Of a stretch of 64,000 nucleotides of DNA, positions 31,519 through 41,383 are shown one piece after another. The notes under the pieces are model-generated. The model was not told the DNA's origin. It saw only the letters and a list, made by a program, of their open reading frames with translations, and did not search any database. This DNA comes from Geothrix terrae (lineage in GTDB: Bacteria > Acidobacteriota > Holophagae > Holophagales > Holophagaceae): contig NZ_JAKZLA010000002.1 in NCBI RefSeq assembly GCF_022808775.1, positions 558,001-622,000 of the forward strand, in the 5' to 3' direction. The translations under genes were made by a program, and so were the position numbers. The first letter of the stretch is position 1; every line of letters begins with the position of its first letter.

Positions 31519-34500
31519 ATGAAGACACGACTCCCTGAACACGGCCCCCTCGAGACCCCGCGCTTCTGGCGCACCCTCGAGGAGCGCATCGAGACGCCCG
31601 AGGCCCAGCAGGCCGCCCACGACGAGTTCCTGCCCGGCGCCATCCCGCCATCCCTCGACCTGGGCCCGAACTACGATGACGTTCATGGCCTGCCGCCCCA
31701 GAGCGGCGTCTCCCGCCGCGACTTCCTGGGCCTGGTGAGCGCCGCCGCCGCGCTGGCCGCCACCGTGGCCTGCGACCGCAAGGGCCAGGGCACCGTGGTG
31801 CCCTACACCAAGCGCCCGGTGGAGGTGGTGCCCGGCGTGGCCAACTACTACGCCAGCGCCACCCACGAGGGCCGCCGCGTCTATCCCGTGCTGGTGAAGA
31901 CCCGCGAGGGCCGCCCCATCCACCTCACCGGCAACGATGAGCACCCCGGCGTGAAGGGCAAGACCAGCCCCCGCGTCATGGCCGATGTGCTGCGCCTCTA
32001 CGACCCCGACCGCCTCCGGGCCCCGAAGGCCAACGGCCATGTGGCGGGCTGGGCGGAGGTGGAAGCCCAGCTCCACGGGGCGCTCCGGGGTGCCAAGGCC
32101 GCTGGCAAGCCCGTCCTCCTGGTTTCCGGCGCCGTGGTTTCGCCCAGCCGCAAGGCCCTACTGGCGGACCTCAAGGCCGTCCTGCCCACCCTGGAGCACC
32201 TGGCCCATGAGCCCGCCGCGGGCGATGCCGCCGAAGTGGCGGCCCAGGCCAGCTTCGGCCAGGCCGTGGACCTTCAGCCCCGGCTGGACAAGGCCAAGGT
32301 CATCCTGTCGCTCGGCGCGGACTTCCTGAACGGTGAGGATCCCGAGGCCCAGGCCGCCTGGGGCGCCCAGCGGCGGCTCAAGAGCGCCCAGGATTCCATC
32401 AACCGCCTCTGGGTGCTGGAAGGCCCCCTCACGCTGACGGGCACCAACGCGGACATGCGCGTGCCCGTGGCGGCCACGCGCCTGGCCACCGTGGCCTTCG
32501 CCCTGGCGAAGGAGCTGGCCGCCAAGGGCGCGAAGCTCCCCGCCGGCGCTGATCTATCCGGGATTTCCGCGGGCGCGCCCGCGGAAATCCCGGCAGCCAC
32601 CTGGTCCAAGCTGGTGAAGGACCTCCGCGCTGCGGGCCGGAGCGCCGTGGTGCTCTGCGGCGCCCAGATGCCCGCCGAGGCCCACCAGGCGGCCCACCTG
32701 CTGAACGCCATGCTGGACTCCGAAGCCGTGGCCGTCCGCGCCGCCGAGCCCCTGGCCACGGCGAAGGATCTCGACACCGCCGCCCAGGGCATGGCCTCGG
32801 GCCGCTACGCCGCGGTCCTCTTCTGGGATGTGAACCCCGCCTACACCTTCCCGAAGGCCGCCCAGTGGAAGGAAGCCGTGGCCAAGGTGCCCTTCCGGGC
32901 CTGGATCGGCCAGGTGGAGGACGAGACCGCCGCCCAGTGCCAGCTGCTGCTGCCGGAGAACCACTGGCTGGAGAGCTGGGGCGACTACGCCACGCCCGGC
33001 GCCGCCGTGCTCCAGCAGCCCGCCATCGGGGCCCTCTACGACACCCGCCAGGGCGAGGACATCCTCCTGGGCGTCCTGAAGGCCCTGGGCGCCTCCATGC
33101 CCGAGAGCTACCACGCCTACCTGCAGGCCCGCTGGAAGAAGGAGCTGCCCTTCGGCACGTCCTTCGAGCAGGCCCTGCACGACGGCCTGGTGAAGGGCGA
33201 GGCCAAGGCCTCGGCACCCGCCTTCAAAGGCGCCTCCGTGGCCGCGGCCGCCAAGAAGGCCGCCGCGAAGATCGACGGGATGGAGCTGGTGCTCTTCCCC
33301 GGCTTCGCCACCCACGACGGCCGCCACGCCAACAACAGCTGGCTGCAGGAGACGCCGGATCCCATCACCAAGATGACCTGGGACAACCCCGTGGCCGTGT
33401 CGGTGCAGGACGCTAAGACCCTGGGCCTCGAGGAAGGCGACTGGGTCACCCTCGCCGTCGATGGCGTCACCCTCAAGCTGCCCGCGGTGATCCAGCCCGG
33501 CCAGGCCCAGGGCGTGCTGGCCCTGGCGCTGGGCTACGGCCGCACCACCGGCGGCGTGGCCAAGGGCATGGGCGTCAACGCCTTCCCCCTGGTGGGCCTG
33601 GATCCCTCCAGCGCCCATGTCCGCGGCGGCGCGAAGCTGGCCAAGGCCGGCGGGAAGAAGGAACTCTCCCGCACCCAGAGCCACCACCGCATGGAGGGCC
33701 GCGACCTGGTGCGCTCCCTCACGATGGACGAGTTCACCCACGACCCCCAGGGTCACCACCACGGGCCCGAGCTGGTGACCCTCTACGAGGATCAGAAGTT
33801 CCCGGACCACAAGTGGGGCATGGTCATCGACCTGGCCGCCTGCACCGGCTGCTCCGCCTGCATGGTGGCCTGCCAGTCCGAGAACAACGTGGCCACCGTG
33901 GGGCCCGAGCAGGTGGCCCGAGGCCGTGAGATGCACTGGATCCGCATCGACCGCTACTACGAGGGCGAGCTGGAGAACCCGAAGGTGGTCCACCAGCCGA
34001 TGCTGTGCCAGCACTGCGACAACGCGCCCTGCGAGAACGTGTGCCCGGTGAACGCCACCAACCACAGCTCGGAAGGCCTGAACCAGATGGCCTACAACCG
34101 CTGCGTGGGCACCCGCTACTGCGCCAACAACTGCCCCTACAAGGTGCGGCGCTTCAACTTCCTGGAGTACACCGCCTACAAGACCGAGCCCGAGACCCTT
34201 GTGAACAACCCCGAGGTCACGGTCCGCCCCCGCGGCGTCATGGAGAAGTGCTCCTTCTGCGTGCAGCGCATCAACGACGTGAAGATCCGCGCCAAGGGCG
34301 AGGGCCGCAGCATCCTCGACGGCGAGATCACCACCGCCTGCATGGCCGGCTGCCCCTCGGACGCCATCGTCTTCGGCGACCTGAAGGATCCCAAGAGCAA
34401 GGTCGCCCAGCTGGTGGCCGCCAGCCGCGCCTACCGCGTGCTGGAGGAGCTGGGCGTCAAGCCCGCCATCACCTACCTGGCCGATCTGAAGAACCCCGCC

Positions 34501-34527
34501 GTCGAGGGAGGTCACCATGAAGCCTGA
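31519..34527 (+). CDS. actB: Alternative complex III subunit ActB (molybdopterin-like plus Fe-S)
   Basis: A 1002-residue fusion typical of ActB. A twin-arginine SRRDFLGL (RR at 66-67) with a following hydrophobic stretch directs export. Residues about 100-740 resemble a molybdopterin oxidoreductase that has lost its cofactor role in this family. The C-terminal 240 residues carry four Fe-S clusters: CTGCSACMVACQ (from C775), CQHCDNAPCENVCP, CVGTRYCANNCP, and CSFC with CMAGCP. It overlaps actC by 11 bases. Confidence 0.93.
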   Translation: MKTRLPEHGPLETPRFWRTLEERIETPEAQQAAHDEFLPGAIPPSLDLGPNYDDVHGLPPQSGVSRRDFLGLVSAAAALAATVACDRKGQGTVVPYTKRPVEVVPGVANYYASATHEGRRVYPVLVKTREGRPIHLTGNDEHPGVKGKTSPRVMADVLRLYDPDRLRAPKANGHVAGWAEVEAQLHGALRGAKAAGKPVLLVSGAVVSPSRKALLADLKAVLPTLEHLAHEPAAGDAAEVAAQASFGQAVDLQPRLDKAKVILSLGADFLNGEDPEAQAAWGAQRRLKSAQDSINRLWVLEGPLTLTGTNADMRVPVAATRLATVAFALAKELAAKGAKLPAGADLSGISAGAPAEIPAATWSKLVKDLRAAGRSAVVLCGAQMPAEAHQAAHLLNAMLDSEAVAVRAAEPLATAKDLDTAAQGMASGRYAAVLFWDVNPAYTFPKAAQWKEAVAKVPFRAWIGQVEDETAAQCQLLLPENHWLESWGDYATPGAAVLQQPAIGALYDTRQGEDILLGVLKALGASMPESYHAYLQARWKKELPFGTSFEQALHDGLVKGEAKASAPAFKGASVAAAAKKAAAKIDGMELVLFPGFATHDGRHANNSWLQETPDPITKMTWDNPVAVSVQDAKTLGLEEGDWVTLAVDGVTLKLPAVIQPGQAQGVLALALGYGRTTGGVAKGMGVNAFPLVGLDPSSAHVRGGAKLAKAGGKKELSRTQSHHRMEGRDLVRSLTMDEFTHDPQGHHHGPELVTLYEDQKFPDHKWGMVIDLAACTGCSACMVACQSENNVATVGPEQVARGREMHWIRIDRYYEGELENPKVVHQPMLCQHCDNAPCENVCPVNATNHSSEGLNQMAYNRCVGTRYCANNCPYKVRRFNFLEYTAYKTEPETLVNNPEVTVRPRGVMEKCSFCVQRINDVKIRAKGEGRSILDGEITTACMAGCPSDAIVFGDLKDPKSKVAQLVAASRAYRVLEELGVKPAITYLADLKNPAVEGGHHEA

Positions 34528-35923
34528 TGCCGCCATCCTGCCCGGCGACATCCCGGAAGCCCTGATCGAGCCCGCCCTCACGGTGGGCGTGGTCACCCCC
34601 GGCAGCCTGGACGACCAGGTCCTGGCCTTCCCCGAGACGAAGCCCCCGAAGCAGTGGTACATCGGCCTGGCCGTCACCCTCACGGCCCTCTTCATCGGCG
34701 TCGGCTGCATCGGCTACGTCTTCGTCACGGGCATCGGCGCCTGGGGCAACACCAGCCCCGTGTTCTGGGCCTTCGACATCATCAACTTCGTGTTCTGGGT
34801 GGGCATCGGCCACGCCGGCACGCTGATCTCGGCCATCCTCTTCCTGTTCCGCAAGCGCTGGCGCAACGCCATCGCCCGCTTCGCCGAGGCCATGACCATC
34901 TTCGCGGTCATCTGCGCCGTGATCTTCCCGCTGATCCACATCGGCCGCCCCTGGCTGGCCTACTGGCTGTTCCCCTACCCGAACCAGCGGGCCCTCTGGA
35001 CCAACTTCCGCTCGCCACTGCTGTGGGACGTCTTCGCGGTGAACACCTACTTCTCCGTGTCCGCGATGTTCTGGTACCTGGGCCTGATCCCCGACATCGC
35101 CTCCATGCGCGACCGGGCGACCGGCAAGGTCCGGAAGGTCATCTACACCGTGCTGGCCATGGGCTGGCGCGGTGCCGCCTCCCACTGGCAGCACTACGAG
35201 AAGGCCTACCTGCTGTTGGCGGGCCTGGCCACCGGCCTGGTGCTCTCTGTGCACTCGGTGGTGAGCTTCGACTTCGCCACCTCGGTGGTGCCCGGCTGGC
35301 ACATGACCATCTTCCCGCCCTACTTCGTGGCGGGCGCCATCTTCGCCGGTTTCGCCATGGTGGTGATGGTGCTGGTGGTCGTGCGCGAGACCATGCAGCT
35401 CAAGAACCTCATCACCATGCGCCACCTGGACGTGATGAACAAGGTCATCCTCGCCATGAGCTGCCTCATGGGCTACAGCTACATGATGGAGGGCTTCACG
35501 GCCTGGTATTCCATGAACGAGTACCTCCACCGCTCCTTCATGAACATCATCACGGGCACCTACGGCTGGGCCGGCTGGGTCACCATCAGCTGCAACATCC
35601 TCATCCCGCAGATCCTCTGGTTCAAGAAGGCCCGCGCCAGCTACTTCTGGATGGTCCTGGTGGCCGTGGGCGTGACCATCGGCATGTGGTTCGAGCGCTT
35701 CGTCATCATCGTGGTCTCGCTGCACCAGGACTACCTGCCCTCCGCGTGGCGCATCTACAAACCGACCATGATCGACTTCGGCGTCCTCCTGGGCACCTTC
35801 GGGGTCTTCTTCACGCTCGTCCTGCTCTTCGCCCGGGTGCTCCCGGTCATCGCCACCACCGAGGTGAAGGCGATCCTGCCCGGCGCCCAGCCCTCTCACC
35901 AGGGAGACGACCACCATGCCTGA
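34517..35923 (+). CDS. actC: Alternative complex III subunit ActC (NrfD-like)
   Basis: A 468-residue integral membrane protein with about ten helices, the quinol-binding NrfD/PsrC-type subunit. Conserved stretches include FWVGIGHAGTLISAIL, SVHSVVSFDFATSVVPGWH and GTYGWAGWV. It sits between actB and the fused actDE gene with overlaps at both ends, so stoichiometric translation is likely. Confidence 0.92.
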   Translation: MKPDAAILPGDIPEALIEPALTVGVVTPGSLDDQVLAFPETKPPKQWYIGLAVTLTALFIGVGCIGYVFVTGIGAWGNTSPVFWAFDIINFVFWVGIGHAGTLISAILFLFRKRWRNAIARFAEAMTIFAVICAVIFPLIHIGRPWLAYWLFPYPNQRALWTNFRSPLLWDVFAVNTYFSVSAMFWYLGLIPDIASMRDRATGKVRKVIYTVLAMGWRGAASHWQHYEKAYLLLAGLATGLVLSVHSVVSFDFATSVVPGWHMTIFPPYFVAGAIFAGFAMVVMVLVVVRETMQLKNLITMRHLDVMNKVILAMSCLMGYSYMMEGFTAWYSMNEYLHRSFMNIITGTYGWAGWVTISCNILIPQILWFKKARASYFWMVLVAVGVTIGMWFERFVIIVVSLHQDYLPSAWRIYKPTMIDFGVLLGTFGVFFTLVLLFARVLPVIATTEVKAILPGAQPSHQGDDHHA

Positions 35924-37055
35924 GACGTCCTACGCCGTCCTCGGCGTCTTCGAGACGCCCGACGCCCTGATGAAGGCCATCCCCCAGGTGCGTGCCAGCA
36001 AGCTGGGCACCGTGGAGGCCTACACGCCCTACGCCCTCCACGGCATCGAGGAGGCCCTGGGCCTCCGCCGCTCCCCCCTGGGCGGCATGGTGCTGGTGAT
36101 GGGCATCTTGGGCGCCATCACGGCCTTCGGCTTCCAGTACTGGATCAGCGCCATCGACTACCCGATCATCACCGGCGGCAAGTCGGCTGGTTCCTGGGAA
36201 GCCTTCATCCCCATCATGTTCGAAGTGACGGTGCTCTTCGCCACCTTCACCGCGGGCCTGGGGATGCTGTTCCTCCTGAACAAGCTGCCCTTCTTCGGCC
36301 ACCCGGTGCTCTCGTCCAAGGCCATCAAGGGCATCACGCGGGACCGCTACGTGCTGGCCCTGGAGGCCGAGAGCGAGGCCTTCGACAGCGCCGCCGCCGC
36401 CCGGGCCCTCCAGGCGGCCGGCGCCATCGAGGTCGAAGCCCTGCCCGCGCCGGATCGCAGCCCCTTCCTCACCAGCGACTGGGTCCTGCGCACCCTGGGC
36501 GGCATCTTCACCGCCTGTGTCGTGGCCGGGCTGGCGATGTACTTCGCCACCAAGTGGTTCCCCGTGCTGGCGCCCATGAAATACATCCAGGAGCAGCCCC
36601 GCCTGAACGCCCAGAAGGCCTCCAGCTTCTTCAAGGACGGCCACGGGATGCAGCAGCCGGTGCCGGGCACCGTGGCCCGGGGCTACCTGCCCACGGCCAC
36701 GGGCACCCAGGAGGAGGCGGCTTCGCTGGTGAACCCGCTGCCACGCACCCCGGAGGTCTTCGCCCTCGGGAAGAAGGTCTACAAGAACCGCTGCGAGGTG
36801 TGCCATGGCGCCGTGGCCAATGGCGTCGGCAGCCTGACGGCGGCCTACGGGGCCAAGCCCGCCAACCTGCAGGCCCAGCAGTTCCTGGACTACCCGGACG
36901 GCAAGATCTACTGGGCCATCGTGAACGGCAAGAACGCCATGCCCTCCCACGCCCCCTACCTCTCCGAGCGGGAGCGCTGGGCCGTGGTGGATTACGTGCG
37001 CGCCCTCCAGCGCGCCCAGAACGCCAAGGACGAGGACCTGAAGGTGGCCCGATGA
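35916..37055 (+). CDS. actD: Fused ActD-ActE subunit of alternative complex III
   Basis: A 379-residue protein. Residues 1-180 are ActD-like, with YAVLGVFETPDALMKAI at the start and two membrane helices (about 65-85 and 105-125); a further helix lies near 197-217. The C-terminal ~110 residues are a monoheme cytochrome c (CEVCH, C293-H297; Met in KNAMPSHAPYL), which is the separate ActE protein in other organisms. Fusion should hold the cytochrome next to the membrane subunit. There is no stop or frameshift between the parts. Confidence 0.88.
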   Translation: MPETSYAVLGVFETPDALMKAIPQVRASKLGTVEAYTPYALHGIEEALGLRRSPLGGMVLVMGILGAITAFGFQYWISAIDYPIITGGKSAGSWEAFIPIMFEVTVLFATFTAGLGMLFLLNKLPFFGHPVLSSKAIKGITRDRYVLALEAESEAFDSAAAARALQAAGAIEVEALPAPDRSPFLTSDWVLRTLGGIFTACVVAGLAMYFATKWFPVLAPMKYIQEQPRLNAQKASSFFKDGHGMQQPVPGTVARGYLPTATGTQEEAASLVNPLPRTPEVFALGKKVYKNRCEVCHGAVANGVGSLTAAYGAKPANLQAQQFLDYPDGKIYWAIVNGKNAMPSHAPYLSERERWAVVDYVRALQRAQNAKDEDLKVAR

Positions 37056-38212
37056 GCCCGAACAAGAACACCTCCAACCTCCCCGTCTCCTGGCTCTGGG
37101 GCGCCGTGGCCGTGGGCGCCCTGGGGGTCCTCGGCAGCTACCTCGCCGCCGGCCCCGAGCGCTTCTGGGCCAACTGGGTCTTCTGGTTCGTGCTCCTCTT
37201 CACCCTGGGTCTGGGCTCGCTGTTCATCGTGGCCCTGGAGCACCTGGTCAACGCCAAGTGGAGCGTGCCCATCCGGCGCATCCCCGAGCGCCTGGCCACC
37301 CTGCTGATCCCCGCGGTCCCCGTGGGCCTCATCGCCCTGGCCGCCATCCCGGTGCTCTATCCCGGCGCCCGGCCCGAGGCGGCCCACCACCCGCTGCTGG
37401 CCGGCAAGGCCTTCTGGCTGAGCCTGCCCTTCTTCTCCGTGCGCACCGTCGTGGCCCTGGCGCTCTGCCTCCTGGGCCTCTGGGTGCTCGTGGGCGGCTC
37501 GCTCAAGCAGGACGCCACCCGGGATCCGGCTTTCAACTTCAAGGCCCGCAAGTTCGCGCCGGCCTTCATGGCCATCTTCGCGCTGGTGGTGACGCTGGTG
37601 GCCTTCGACTGGATCTCCGGCCTCACGCCCGAGTGGTACAGCGACATCTTCGGCGTCTACGTCTTCGCCGGCGCCTTCCTCAGCGGCCTGGCGGCCACGG
37701 CCCTGGCGGTCCTGCACCTCCAGGACCAGGGCCGGCTGGAGGGCGTGCGGGGCGACCACCTCTACAACCTGGGCGGCTTCCTCTTCGCCTTCACGGTGTT
37801 CTGGTCCTACATCGGCTTCGCCCAGTACATGCTCATGTGGTACGCGAACCTGCCGGACGAGGTCATCTGGTACAAGGTGCGCCTCCAGGGTTCCTGGCAC
37901 CTCATCACGCTCGTCCTGGCGGGCCTCCACTTCGTGCTGCCCTTCTTCGCCCTGGTGACCCGGGACTCGAAGAAGGACCCCCGGCGCCTGCGCCGCGTGG
38001 CCTACCTGATGCTCGGGGCGCACGTGCTCGACATCTACTGGCTCATCTTCCCCGTCCTCGGCGCCAGCCCCCGCTTCTCCTGGCCCGAGCTCAGCTTCGC
38101 CCTCTTCTTCCTGGGCGGGATCCTCCTCTGGGTCCGCGGCGCCATGCAGAAGGGCGAGGACATGCCCGTCGGCGATCCCTTCCTCCGCGAGGGCCTGGAG
38201 TTCCGCCTATGA
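37052..38212 (+). CDS. actF: Alternative complex III subunit ActF
   Basis: A 386-residue membrane protein with about ten helices, distantly NrfD-like, and the second large membrane subunit of alternative complex III. Family-like stretches include FDWISGLTPEWYSDIFG and GFAQYMLMWYANLPDE. Starts in an ATGA overlap with actDE and ends in one with the next gene. Confidence 0.9.
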   Translation: MSPNKNTSNLPVSWLWGAVAVGALGVLGSYLAAGPERFWANWVFWFVLLFTLGLGSLFIVALEHLVNAKWSVPIRRIPERLATLLIPAVPVGLIALAAIPVLYPGARPEAAHHPLLAGKAFWLSLPFFSVRTVVALALCLLGLWVLVGGSLKQDATRDPAFNFKARKFAPAFMAIFALVVTLVAFDWISGLTPEWYSDIFGVYVFAGAFLSGLAATALAVLHLQDQGRLEGVRGDHLYNLGGFLFAFTVFWSYIGFAQYMLMWYANLPDEVIWYKVRLQGSWHLITLVLAGLHFVLPFFALVTRDSKKDPRRLRRVAYLMLGAHVLDIYWLIFPVLGASPRFSWPELSFALFFLGGILLWVRGAMQKGEDMPVGDPFLREGLEFRL

Positions 38213-38901
38213 AGATCCACGACTACCTCTCCCCCGAAGAGCTGAAGCGCCTGCTGTCCGCGCTGCTGGTGGTGATCGGCTTCATCTCCATCGCCGCCTT
38301 CTTCGGCTTCACCGTGCTGCCCGGCCTGCGCTACCAGGCCAACACGGAGGCCACCGCGGCCCCCGTCCAGGCCGTGCAGGGCGAGACCGGCTGGCTGGAT
38401 CCCACGGACTACCCGGCCCAGGCCCGGCAGGTCATCCCGCCCATCGACCCCAAGACCGTCATGACCCCGAACCCCGAGCTCATGGCCCGCGGCAAGGCGA
38501 TCTTCGCGCAGACCTGCGCCACCTGCCATGGCCCCGAGGGCAAGGGCGACGGGCCGGCGGGGAAGGGACTCAACCCCATGCCCCGCAACTTCACGCAGAA
38601 CGCGGGCTGGAAGAACGGCACCCGCATCGAGGACATCTACAAGACCCTGAACGAGGGCATCAAGGGCAGCTCCATGGTGGCCTACACGGATCTCTCCAAG
38701 CGGGACCGCATGGCTCTCGTCCACGTGGTGCGGTCGCTGGGCGCCTTCGACCACGGTGCCAGCGATCCGAAGGCCACCGCCGCGATGGAGAAGCTCTTCG
38801 CCAGCGCCGGTGAAGTCATCCCCAACCGCATCCCCGTCTCCCGTGCCGTGGACATCCTCTGCCGGGAGTACGCCGAGGCCCATCCTCAAGGCCGGCCATG
38901 A
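38209..38901 (+). CDS. Membrane-anchored monoheme cytochrome c
   Basis: A 230-residue protein with one membrane anchor (residues about 18-38) and a class I cytochrome c domain with CATCH at C103-H107 and a possible axial Met in SSMVAYTDL. It lies between actF and sco and is a good candidate for the electron carrier linking alternative complex III to the oxidase, or an extra ActE-like subunit. Confidence 0.85.
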   Translation: MKIHDYLSPEELKRLLSALLVVIGFISIAAFFGFTVLPGLRYQANTEATAAPVQAVQGETGWLDPTDYPAQARQVIPPIDPKTVMTPNPELMARGKAIFAQTCATCHGPEGKGDGPAGKGLNPMPRNFTQNAGWKNGTRIEDIYKTLNEGIKGSSMVAYTDLSKRDRMALVHVVRSLGAFDHGASDPKATAAMEKLFASAGEVIPNRIPVSRAVDILCREYAEAHPQGRP

Positions 38902-39770
38902 CCTTCCGCCCGCTCCCCGCCGCCTTCTCCGCCCTGACTCTCGCCGCGGCGCTCCTGTGTCTCCCGGCCGGGGCCCAGACGACCAAGCCCGCCCCGGCGC
39001 CCGCCTCGACGTCCACCCCGGCGCCCGCGGCTGTGGAGGGCCCGGCCGCCCCCGCCTTCACCCCCCAGGAAGTGGGCATCGACGAAAAGCTGGGCGCCAC
39101 CCTGCCCCTGGACCTGGTCCTGACCGGGGAGGACGGCCAGCCCGTCACGCTGCGCCAGCTCATTGACAAGCCCACCATCCTGACTCTCAACTACTTCCGC
39201 TGCGCCGGCATCTGCACGCCCCAGCTCAACGGGGTGGTCGAGGTGCTGAACCGCACGGAGGCGGTCCCCGGCAAGGACTTCCAGGTCCTCACGGTCAGCT
39301 TCGACGAGCGGGACACGCCCGAGATGGCCTCGCAGAAGCGCACCAACTACCTCGGCGAGATCACCCGGCCCTTCCCCCCCGCCGCCTGGCGCTTCCTGAC
39401 GGGCCCCGCCACCGCCAGCCGCGCCCTGGCCGACGCCGTGGGCTTCCGGTACAAGCGGGTGGGCGACGACTTCGTCCATGCCGCGGCCATCATCTTCATC
39501 AGCCCCCAGGGCAAGGTCACCCGCTACATGTACGGCGTCACCTACCTGCCCGCCGACCTCCAGCTGGCGGCCCAGGAGGCCGGGCGGGGCGAGGCCCAGC
39601 CCACCATCAACAAGTTCCTGAAGTTCTGCTTCAGCTATGACCCTGCAGGGCGCAGGTACGTCCTGAACACCACGGCCATCAGCGCCGCCGTCACCATCCT
39701 GGCGGCCCTGATCTTCGTGGTCGTCCTCGTCCGCCGGGGCCGCAAGACCAAGTCCGAGGAGGCCGAATGA
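38898..39770 (+). CDS. SCO1/SenC-family copper chaperone
   Basis: A 290-residue protein with a signal sequence (1-26), a Pro/Ala-rich linker and a thioredoxin fold. The copper ligands are C102 and C106 in FRCAGICTP and H194 in DFVHAAAI. Unlike many SCO proteins it also has a C-terminal membrane helix (about 253-276) with a basic tail. It would insert copper into the CuA site of subunit II. Overlaps ctaD by four bases. Confidence 0.9.
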   Translation: MTFRPLPAAFSALTLAAALLCLPAGAQTTKPAPAPASTSTPAPAAVEGPAAPAFTPQEVGIDEKLGATLPLDLVLTGEDGQPVTLRQLIDKPTILTLNYFRCAGICTPQLNGVVEVLNRTEAVPGKDFQVLTVSFDERDTPEMASQKRTNYLGEITRPFPPAAWRFLTGPATASRALADAVGFRYKRVGDDFVHAAAIIFISPQGKVTRYMYGVTYLPADLQLAAQEAGRGEAQPTINKFLKFCFSYDPAGRRYVLNTTAISAAVTILAALIFVVVLVRRGRKTKSEEAE

Positions 39771-41383
39771 CCACCCACGCCACCGCCCAGCCCAGCTACC
39801 TGGTGGACACGGGCTCCCGCAAGGGCCTCATGGCCTGGCTCACCACCACGGATCACAAGCGCATCGCGCTGCTCTACCTCTTCTCGATGATCGCCTTCTT
39901 CCTGGTCGCCATGGGCGTCGGCTTCGTCATGCGCCTGGTGCAGCTGACCACCTTCCAGCACCTGATCACGGCCCGGACCTACAACGCGCTGTTCACGCTC
40001 CACGGCGTGATCATGATCTTCCTGTTCGTGATCCCCGGCCTGCCGGCCGTCTTCGGGAACTTCTTCCTGCCCATCCTCATCGGCGCCAAGGACGTGGCCT
40101 TCCCGCGCCTGAACCTGGCGTCCTGGTACTTCTTCATGGCCGGCGCCATCCTTGCGGTGCTGTCCCTGTTCACCGGCGGCGGGGCCCCGGACACGGGCTG
40201 GTCCTTCTACGCCCCGTTCAGCCTGAAGACCGGCACCAACGTGAGCCTGGCGGTGTTTGGCGCCTTCGTGCTGGGCTTCTCCTCCATGCTGACGGGCATC
40301 AACTTCATCACCACCATCCACCGCCTGCGGGCACCGGGCATGAAGTGGTTCCGCATGCCCCTCATGTGCTGGGCCCTGTACTCCACCTCCTGGATCCAGC
40401 TCCTGGCCACCCCCATCGTGGCCATCACCCTGGTGCTGGTGATCCTCGAGCGATTCTTCGGCATCGGCATCTTCGATCCCGCCAAGGGCGGCGATCCCCT
40501 GCTCTACCAGCACCTGTTCTGGATCTACTCGCACCCGGCCGTCTACATCATGATCCTGCCGGCCATGGGCGCCATCACCGAAATCATCCCCACCTTCGCC
40601 AAGCGCACCATCTTCGGCTACAAGGCCATCGCGTTCTCCAGCATGGCCATCGCCGGCGTGGGCAGCCTGGTGTGGGCCCACCACATGTTCACCTCCGGCA
40701 TGAGCAACCTGGCCACCATGCTCTTTTCGCTGCTGACGATGATCGTGGCGGTACCCAGCGCCATCAAGGTCTTCAACTGGGTGAGCACGCTCTACAAAGG
40801 CTCCATCGACTTCCAGCCCCCGCTGCTGTTCGCGCTCACCTTCATCTTCCTCTTCGCCATCGGCGGCCTCACGGGCGTCATGCAGGGCGCGCTGGCCATC
40901 AATGTCCACATCCACGACACCTACTTCATCGTGGGCCACTTCCACTACGTGATGTTCGGCGGCACCGGCATGGGGTTCTTCGCGGCCCTGCTCTACTGGT
41001 TCCCCAAGATGTTCGGGAAGATGTACTCCAAGACGGCCATCTACATTTCCTGGTTCCCCATCTTCATCGGCTTCAACATGCTCTACTTCGGCATGCTGAT
41101 CCTCGGCATGATGGGCATGCCCCGCCGCTACTACGTCCACCTGCCCCAGTTCCACACCATGCACGTGGTGGCCACGGTGGGCAGCTGGTTCCTCGTGCTG
41201 GGCCTGCTGACCTACTTCGGGACCCTGCTCTACGCCCTCTTCAAGGGCCCGAAGGCTGAGGACAATCCCTGGGGTGGCGTGACGCTGGAATGGACCCTTC
41301 CCAGCCCGCCCATCCAGGAGAACTTCGAGACGATCCCCACCATCACCCACGGCCCCTACCAGTTCGAGCAGGAGTCCAAATGA
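39767..41383 (+). CDS. ctaD: Cytochrome c oxidase subunit I, A2 type
   Basis: A 538-residue heme-copper oxidase subunit with twelve helices. CuB and heme ligands are visible in WIYSHPAVYIM (H256, Tyr 260), VWAHHMFTSG and HDTYFIVGHFHYV. The YSHP-A-V motif lacks the Glu of HPEV, which classes it as an A2-type oxidase, as in Thermus and Rhodothermus caa3. The residue pair Tyr254-Ser255 would stand in for that Glu in proton transfer. Confidence 0.95.
   Translation: MTTHATAQPSYLVDTGSRKGLMAWLTTTDHKRIALLYLFSMIAFFLVAMGVGFVMRLVQLTTFQHLITARTYNALFTLHGVIMIFLFVIPGLPAVFGNFFLPILIGAKDVAFPRLNLASWYFFMAGAILAVLSLFTGGGAPDTGWSFYAPFSLKTGTNVSLAVFGAFVLGFSSMLTGINFITTIHRLRAPGMKWFRMPLMCWALYSTSWIQLLATPIVAITLVLVILERFFGIGIFDPAKGGDPLLYQHLFWIYSHPAVYIMILPAMGAITEIIPTFAKRTIFGYKAIAFSSMAIAGVGSLVWAHHMFTSGMSNLATMLFSLLTMIVAVPSAIKVFNWVSTLYKGSIDFQPPLLFALTFIFLFAIGGLTGVMQGALAINVHIHDTYFIVGHFHYVMFGGTGMGFFAALLYWFPKMFGKMYSKTAIYISWFPIFIGFNMLYFGMLILGMMGMPRRYYVHLPQFHTMHVVATVGSWFLVLGLLTYFGTLLYALFKGPKAEDNPWGGVTLEWTLPSPPIQENFETIPTITHGPYQFEQESK

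Noticed and set aside
32554-34710. Long minus-strand frame opposite actB
   Set aside because: No family features and perfect overlap with a well-supported ActB.
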